Assembly (NCBI RefSeq): GCF_024679095.1
Contig: NC_066571.1
Location: 7,186,974 to 7,250,973 of the forward strand
From: Eriocheir sinensis
Lineage: Eukaryota > Arthropoda > Malacostraca > Decapoda > Varunidae
Direction of reading: 5' to 3'
Length of the DNA stretch: 64,000 nt
Shown: one piece after another, positions 58,120 to 64,000 of the stretch
How positions within the stretch are numbered: position 1 is the stretch's first letter
Layout: each line of letters begins with the position of its first letter
Translations under genes and position numbers: made by a program
Notes under the pieces: generated by a model
Told to the model about the DNA's origin: nothing
Database searches by the model: none
What the model saw: only the letters and a program-made list of their open reading frames with translations

Positions 58120-58665
58120 TTGACGGCGATAGGCAAATATTTGAAGGGGCGATAATTTACTGTCCTTAGTGGCGATAAGTAAATATTTGAAGGCGCGATA
58201 ATTTACTGTCTTTAGTGGCGATAAGTAAATATTTGAAGGTACGATAATTTACTGTCCCAAGTGTCGATAAGTAAATATTTGAAGGTACGATAATTTACTG
58301 TCCCTCGTGGCGATGAGTAAATATTTGAAGGCGCGATAATTACTGTCCTTAGTGGCGATAAGTAAATATTTGAAGGTGCGATAATTTACTGTCCCTAGTG
58401 GCGATAAGTAAATATTTGAAGGTGCGATAATTTACTGTCCCTAGTGGCGATAAGTAAATATTTGAAGGTGCGATAATTTACTGTCCCTAGTGGCGATAAG
58501 TAAATATTTGAAGGTACGATAATTTATTGTCCCAAGTGTCGATAAGTAAATATTTGAAGGTACGATAATTTACTGTCTTTAGTGGCGATAAGTAAATATA
58601 TGAAGGTGAGTCCCTAGTGGCGATAGATTACTGTTTCTCGGGCGATAATTTACTAATCTTGTAAT
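58120..58665. repeat. 46 bp satellite rich in GATAA motifs, about 11 units
   Basis: Unit of the form GGCGATAAGTAAATATTTGA then AGGTGCGATAATTTACTGTC then CCTAGT. Eleven units can be counted; each carries two CGATAA motifs. Units 3-4 and 9-10 share the variants TACGATAA and GTGTCGATAAG, indicating a higher-order block duplication. Confidence 0.92.
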
Positions 58666-58704
58666 GGCGATAGGTTACAATTGAAGAGGTGACAAATCAT
58701 TAAC

Positions 58705-59020
58705 CATTTTTTTTACAGCAAGGGGAAACAGCTCAAGGGAAAAACAAAACTAAGCAAAAACAAAAGAAAAACAAAAAAAGCCCGCCAGGCGCTGCTCCGA
58801 TGAAAGGAAACAGAATAGGAGGCCAAAAGAGAGGTCAGTTTCGGGATTTTTTTTTTTTTTCTTTTGCGTGATAGCCCGTCATTTTTTTTTACAGCAAAGG
58901 AGACAGTTCAAGGGCATAAATAATAAGAAAACAATAATGAAAAAAAAAGCCCGCTATACTTACTGCTCCTAAAAAGAGTGCTGAGTGGCCGAAAGAGAGG
59001 TCAATTTCGGGAAGAGATGT
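58705..59020 (+). mobile_element. Two tandem copies of a decapod-type interspersed repeat
   Basis: Copies at about 58705-58850 and 58873-59020, each beginning TTTTTTTTACAGCAA followed by GGAAACAGCTCAAGGG or GGAGACAGTTCAAGGG and ending GAAAGAGAGGTCA.TTTCGGGA. Further copies are at 50038-50100 (partial, plus) and 63400-63565 (minus). Nature of the element unknown; no coding. Confidence 0.65.
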
Positions 59021-59374
59021 GTCATGGCGCAGGCAAGCGTTTATAGTGGTGCCATGTATTCTTTAGAAACAATAGATTACTTATTTTGGTTGATTAAGTA
59101 AACAGGTATATTTCGTGGACCTTATCAAGTGGGCCATTCGATGCACCCTATATATATTAACTAACATTTCGCTGTATTAATTAAGATTTCGTAAACTTGA
59201 AGTAACATTCCACTATATTATCAGACATGTTGGAAATTTCAGGTGCCATTTCGCTATATTACCCGACGTTTCGCGAAAGGATCTCGTTCCGCGTTTTGAT
59301 ATGGCCCGCGAATCCATTTTGAGGGGTTTCGCCTCGGGATGTATCCAGTCTGTATTACCGACCAGGAACTACAC

Positions 59375-59421
<47 letters not shown>

Positions 59422-59925
59422 TTACATATATGCTCTTTTTTTTTCTCCTTCAGCCATTTCCTTGACTACCGCCCTTTTTTTTTCCCTTTCTTCCTTTTCA
59501 ATAACGTTAGCCCCCTTTTATCACCCTTACTCTTTCTATCTCAATCTATCTATCTATTTATCTATAACTATATCTATATCTCTTTATCTCTCTATCTCCC
59601 TCTTCGTCTCTTATAATCTCCTCTCTACTATCTGTTACTATATCTCTCTTTCTCTCTATCTCTCCCTATCTACCTGTATATATCACATCGCTGCTCCGTC
59701 CTCTCTCTCTCTCTCTCTCTCCCTCTCTCCCCGCCGCCCGTGATGCAGGCTCAGTTGACGGCAGACGCCACCCCGGAATTAAGGCATTGTCACGAACCAA
59801 CGAGTTTATCTTTCAGGTGGCGAGTTTTTACGATGCCGCGCAGTAATTATCTTCCGCCGGATTTGTCTTTCCTTTCTCCTTCCTCGTAATTTACTTTTGT
59901 GGCGGTGGTTGTGGCTATTTATGTG
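59021..59925. other. Non-coding with (CT)n
   Basis: (CT)n at 59380-59417 and CT/TAT-rich sequence 59530-59730. No gene. Confidence 0.4.
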
Positions 59926-60530
59926 TGTAAGGGGTTAAAGGGGTGGGTATGGGATGGGGTGTACGTATATGTGAGGTGGAGGGTATGAATGTATGGGTAT
60001 AAAAGGGGTGTTGAAGGGGTGGATATGGGATGGGGTGTACATATATGTGTTGTGGAGGGTATGAAATGGGTATGAAGGGGAGTCTGAAGGGGTGGATATG
60101 GGATGGGGTGTACTATGTGGGGTGGAGGGTATGAATGTATGGGTATAAAAGGGGTGTTGAAGGGGTGGATATGGGATGGGGTGTACATATATGTGTGGTA
60201 GAGGGTATGACTTTGTGTGTATAAACTGGGGTGTGCAGGTGTGGGTATGGGATGGGGTGTACTATGCGGGGTGGAGGGTATGAATGTATGGGTATAAAAG
60301 GGGTGTTGAAGGGGTGGATATGGGATGGGGTGTACTATGCGGGGTGGAGGGTATGACTGTGTGGGTATAAAGGGGGGTCTGAAGGGGTGGGTATGGGATG
60401 GGGTGTAATATATGTGTGGTAGAGGGTATGAATGTGTGGGTATGAAGGGGGGGGGGTATGGCATGGGGTGTACTATATGTGTGGAGGGAGGGTATGACTA
60501 TATGGGTATGAAGGTAGGAGTGCCAAAGGG
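59926..60530. repeat. Tandem repeat, about 74 bp x 8
   Basis: Eight copies of a G/T-rich unit containing GGGTATGGGATGGGGTGTAC, starting near 59943 and recurring about every 74 bp to 60460. The strong strand asymmetry (G/T versus C/A) is notable. Open frames within it are repeats, not genes. Confidence 0.88.
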
Positions 60531-61739
60531 GGGTGAGGGGAGGGGTAGTATTTTGTGGATATGCCTCATTTAATATTTTTTTTCTTCTACTTCTCCATTC
60601 TGTTTCCCTTCTGCTTCCCTTCTATTGTGTTGTTTGTTTTTCCTTTTGTTCCTCTTCCTCTTCCTCTTCTTATAAGCTAAAGAGGGAAGTTAACATTTCA
60701 CTATTAATTTTTTTCCTCTTAGTTCTCCATTTTGCTTTTCCTTCTTTTCCAGCTGTTTGCTCTTCAACCCTCTTTCCTTACAATCGAGGAGGCTGGTATA
60801 TCTCACCTTCTTCCCTTCTACTTATCATTTTTTTCCTTTTTTTATTTTTCGTCTGATTCCTGTTTCAATCCTTTCCCTCCTACTGCTCCATTTCCGTCTT
60901 ACATCACTCTTATGGCCACGGAAGCTACTTGAGTATTTTTTTCATTTCTTTACTATTTGTCTATACATTTTCACAGTCCTGCACGAAGCAATCAACGATA
61001 CAAAGATGAAGCTGGAATAGATACACGGGCGCGGCAGAGGTTCAGAGCGTCGGGTATGCCATGCGCCACAGCAACAAATACTTCGACGGTCACGCACGCA
61101 GAGTTGAGGGGAAAAAAATAGGCAAGAAACATGAAGGTATGCAAGTAAACGAACTGATGCTTTAACGAGGTAGATAAATAGATAAATATATTCACATATA
61201 AATTCATGCATAAATATATACACACATTACAAACATACATACATACAGAGAGACAGACAGAGAGACAGACAGACAGACAGACAGATAAACATAATTAGAT
61301 ACATATCAGTAAATAGATAGATAGATGGCGCGTTAGTTAATCAGAGCCGTAATTTCTAGGGGGTAGGGGGTACTATAGCTCCCAAATATTTTTCATATCG
61401 GCCTCAAAATATCCTTAAAAGCGCTCATTAAAAAAAAAATCCCCCGCTTGCACATTCTCGCTTTCCTCGTCACCCTCCCCCCCCTCCACCTCATGAACCT
61501 AAAATGTTATCTAGCCCCCCCCCCCCCTCAAAAAAAAAATAAAAAAATAAAAAAATCTGCCAAAATTATGGGCCTGTAGGTAGACAGATATATAGATAGA
61601 TTGTTTGACTAATACAGTGACATATTTCGAGATTTATAGATAAATAGACATAGATAAATAAATGAATATGTATGTGTATAATAGGCAATTAAACTCAAAG
61701 ACAGGCAGACAGACTTATAGGTAAAGGTAAGTAAAATTA
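60531..61739. other. Non-coding
   Basis: T/C-rich 60570-60900; short (CAGA)n at 61247-61285; nothing coding recognised. Confidence 0.4.
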
Positions 61740-62015
61740 GGGGCATACGCTGTAGCTGCGCTTGGCCGCGGTGCTCATCTTCGTCGCATTGGGCCCTGAG
61801 CCTGTGGTGGGCAGGAACCCCGGGACACAGGACCAGTGTGACATACGGTTTACTACAGTTTACCTTCCCTAGGTTTACCCAGGTACCCATTCATCGACCA
61901 TTCCGAAAGGGAGGATGAACAACTGGATGAGCTTCACGCCGACTGCCCGGGATCCGAACCACGGCCTGCTGATTCGTAGCTAGACACGCTAACCACTGCA
62001 CCATGAAGGAGTCGA
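61740..62015 (-). mobile_element. tRNA-derived SINE, family A copy 2
   Basis: Minus-strand head TCCTTCATGGTGCAGTGGTT with the A box near 62001-61985 and B box GGTTCGGATCCCGG near 61960-61947, then a body shared with the copy at 44233-44491. The B box is closer to consensus here than in copy 1. Confidence 0.8.
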
Positions 62016-62339
62016 GACAGATCAGTGACCGAATAAATTACTATAAAAAGAAATACAATAGAAAAATAAAAAAATAACCTGATAACTGAATGTTGTGGAG
62101 GTTGCATGCAGGGACCACGCCCCGCCACCTGCACTCACTCCACCCAACCCCGCCCCGCCCCGCCCCGCCCCGGCCTACAGGTATATCCATTTACTCCATG
62201 GTTATCCTGTTCTTATTCCATTAGTGTCTATTATTACCCTCATGCCACCTGGAGGATGAATTACTCGCTCAGGTAAACACTAATCAAGGAAGCATCGATA
62301 CCAGGTGATCGAGACGTCTCACCTGTTATGTTTTTTATT

Positions 62340-62558
62340 ATCAGTTTTTCGTGTCTTCCTTTCATGTGGAGTTGCTTGATGTGGGTATTTTCTTTCACTT
62401 TTGTTATCTAGTTTTGTTCGTATGTGTGTGTGTGTGTGTAGTTTGTCTTCCGTATAACGTTTCGCTGATAACAAACAAATCAGTTTTTCGTGTCTTCCTG
62501 TCATGTGAAGTTGCTTGATGTGGGTATTTTCTTTCACTTTTGTTACATAGTTTTGTTC

Positions 62559-62600
<42 letters not shown>

Positions 62601-62633
62601 GTTGTCTCCCGTAAAACGTTTCGCTGATAACAA
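62340..62633. repeat. Direct tandem duplication, about 140 bp x 2
   Basis: Two copies starting TCAGTTTTTCGTGTCTTCCT at about 62341 and 62482, each containing a (GT)n run and ending GTTTCGCTGATAACAA. High identity; the second has a longer GT run. Confidence 0.9.
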
Positions 62634-64000
62634 CTCACAGTGAAAATACTAGTGATGGAAGTGCCGTTACCAAGGTCATGCTTCACCCCATCAACTGAAC
62701 CTCAACTGAAGGAATATTGTTTAAGTTTGTGTTTTTGATAAGTCCTTCTGTGATGTCTATCGTCTAATGAGTGTCTCCCCTATTTATCTTTATTTTCTAA
62801 GTGGTTATGAGTGCACCATCATCATCATCATCACGTCTTCCTGTAATGTTTTCCGTTTACAGAATGTCTCCTTTATTTATTTATTTTTGAAGGGGAAATG
62901 AAAGCACCCTCAACAATCAACATCGACAGCCATTATTAATCTTCTGAAGCACGAGTAATTTTCTCATTTCCCACCTCTCTCTGATGTTCGTGCACTCCAT
63001 CCTGCTGCGGCAAAGGTTCTAATTCCACGTTTCCATGCACCTGTGTCTCTGTCTGGCCTGGCTTATACATTCCTTGGGTTGCCACTCCGTTACTTTGGTT
63101 GTCCGTCTGCTATCGGTTATGTCCCCGTTATATACATGATGAGAACACCCCAAATCCACTTCTATTGTTATTAGTTCTATAGTTGTTATTCGTCATTCAA
63201 ACCAAGAGCTAATGATGAAAATATCCCTGCAGTTTGATGTTCCAATAAGTCAGTTAGCGGATGAGCCCTTCAATAATAATGATCTAACTTGTGTGCCTAA
63301 AAGTCCGTTTCTAAATATTTACTAGTCTCATGGAAATGGTGCTTTGTAGATTAAATTCAGGCAACTTATCATTTTAAAAGGAGAAGAGTTTTATTAACCT
63401 TCATTAACAAAGAAACTCGAGGAAAGGAAAATACCTCTCCACCCGAAACTGACCGATCTTTTGTCCACTCTTCTGAACTTCTTTTTTTTTTTTTTTGTAA
63501 GGCCAGTGATTAGCGTTTTTTTTTTTTTTTTTTTTTTGCCCTTGAGTTGCTTCCTTTACTGTAAAAAAAACTCGCACATTTACAATTATAATTTACTGGT
63601 CTTATGAGTCAGTAAATCTACAAACAATAAGCAGATTATTATTATAACTATTATTATTTTTTATTGCTTGTTTTTTAATTTTGTTTGTATTTTAATCCAG
63701 TGCTTGTTACGGCTTCTTATAAATCCACTGTGCCATTTCGCATGAATTTTCTAATCAACAACACTAAACACTTGACACACAAATTCATTAACACTTAATT
63801 ATACTCCGAGTAGAAGCTTCGCCTCAGAACAAGCACTTCTTGGAGAGCATTTCGAACCCGTGACACACTCCAGACCTTACTGAGCCGCACGTTCTGAACA
63901 CAGGAGACACCATGCAGCTGCCCCATGTGCGACCCTGATGATTTAGATGACTTATTCCTGTCTTGCGTACTCTACAGTGATGAGCGACGAAAAATATGTA
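62634..64000. other. Non-coding
   Basis: Nothing coding recognised. A minus-strand copy of the decapod-type repeat lies at about 63400-63565, including T runs at 63484-63497 and 63516-63537. Confidence 0.4.

Overview
The window carries most of one large BTB/zinc-finger gene on the minus strand, in a repeat-rich arthropod genome. A decapod crustacean, probably a crab, is my best guess. This rests on the very dense GT/CA, CT and AAT microsatellites, short CCTAA (TTAGG-type) runs, tRNA-derived SINEs and an interspersed repeat family I associate with decapods. I see no prokaryotic features, no rRNA and no intact tRNA gene.

Layout in transcript order, high to low coordinates. (1) 52-64 kb: upstream sequence with SINEs, satellites and microsatellites, no gene recognised. 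(2) 50.6-51.7 kb: a GC-rich, internally duplicated region holding a weak candidate 5' noncoding exon. (3) Three constitutive coding exons (43491-43401, 43057-42254, 42116-41940). They encode 354 residues: an N-terminal BTB/POZ domain, a Ser/Pro/Gln-rich region with a basic stretch, and an acidic segment with a SUMO-type IKQE motif. (4) A 5.1 kb intron with microsatellites, a purine-rich minisatellite and a hairpin MITE. (5) An array from 36.8 to 5.8 kb of alternative 3'-terminal exons. I count 27 exons that each encode a short C2H2/C2HC zinc-finger module and their own stop codon (about 60 fingers in total), one exon encoding a coiled coil without fingers (36315-36815), and one weaker Arg-rich candidate (25246-25449). 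(6) 0-5.7 kb: downstream AT-rich sequence with three tandem-repeat arrays.

Every terminal exon starts in phase 0, matching the phase-0 donor ATG|GTGAGT of the last common exon, so each can in principle be joined to the same BTB half. Nineteen of the 27 finger exons use the same acceptor hexamer, TTGCAG. This is the architecture of the Drosophila longitudinals lacking (lola) and mod(mdg4) loci: one shared dimerisation domain with many interchangeable DNA-binding ends. The BTB sequence is of the arthropod LxWNNHxxxF type. I call it lola-like; strict orthology to lola cannot be settled by eye.

The exons fall into positional families, which points to growth by tandem exon duplication. These are a 3' group with RTGDRS-type second fingers (about 7.9-12.0 kb, with relatives to 15.7 kb), a middle group with KRKDHL-type first fingers including five neighbours whose last finger is C2HC (21.1-23.9 kb), and a 5' group with NKKF..KSHY..H fingers (30.4-34.7 kb). 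Only about half of the finger exons have an AATAAA before the next acceptor, so several may share 3' ends. Splice sites were placed by reading the sequence; no transcript data were available.
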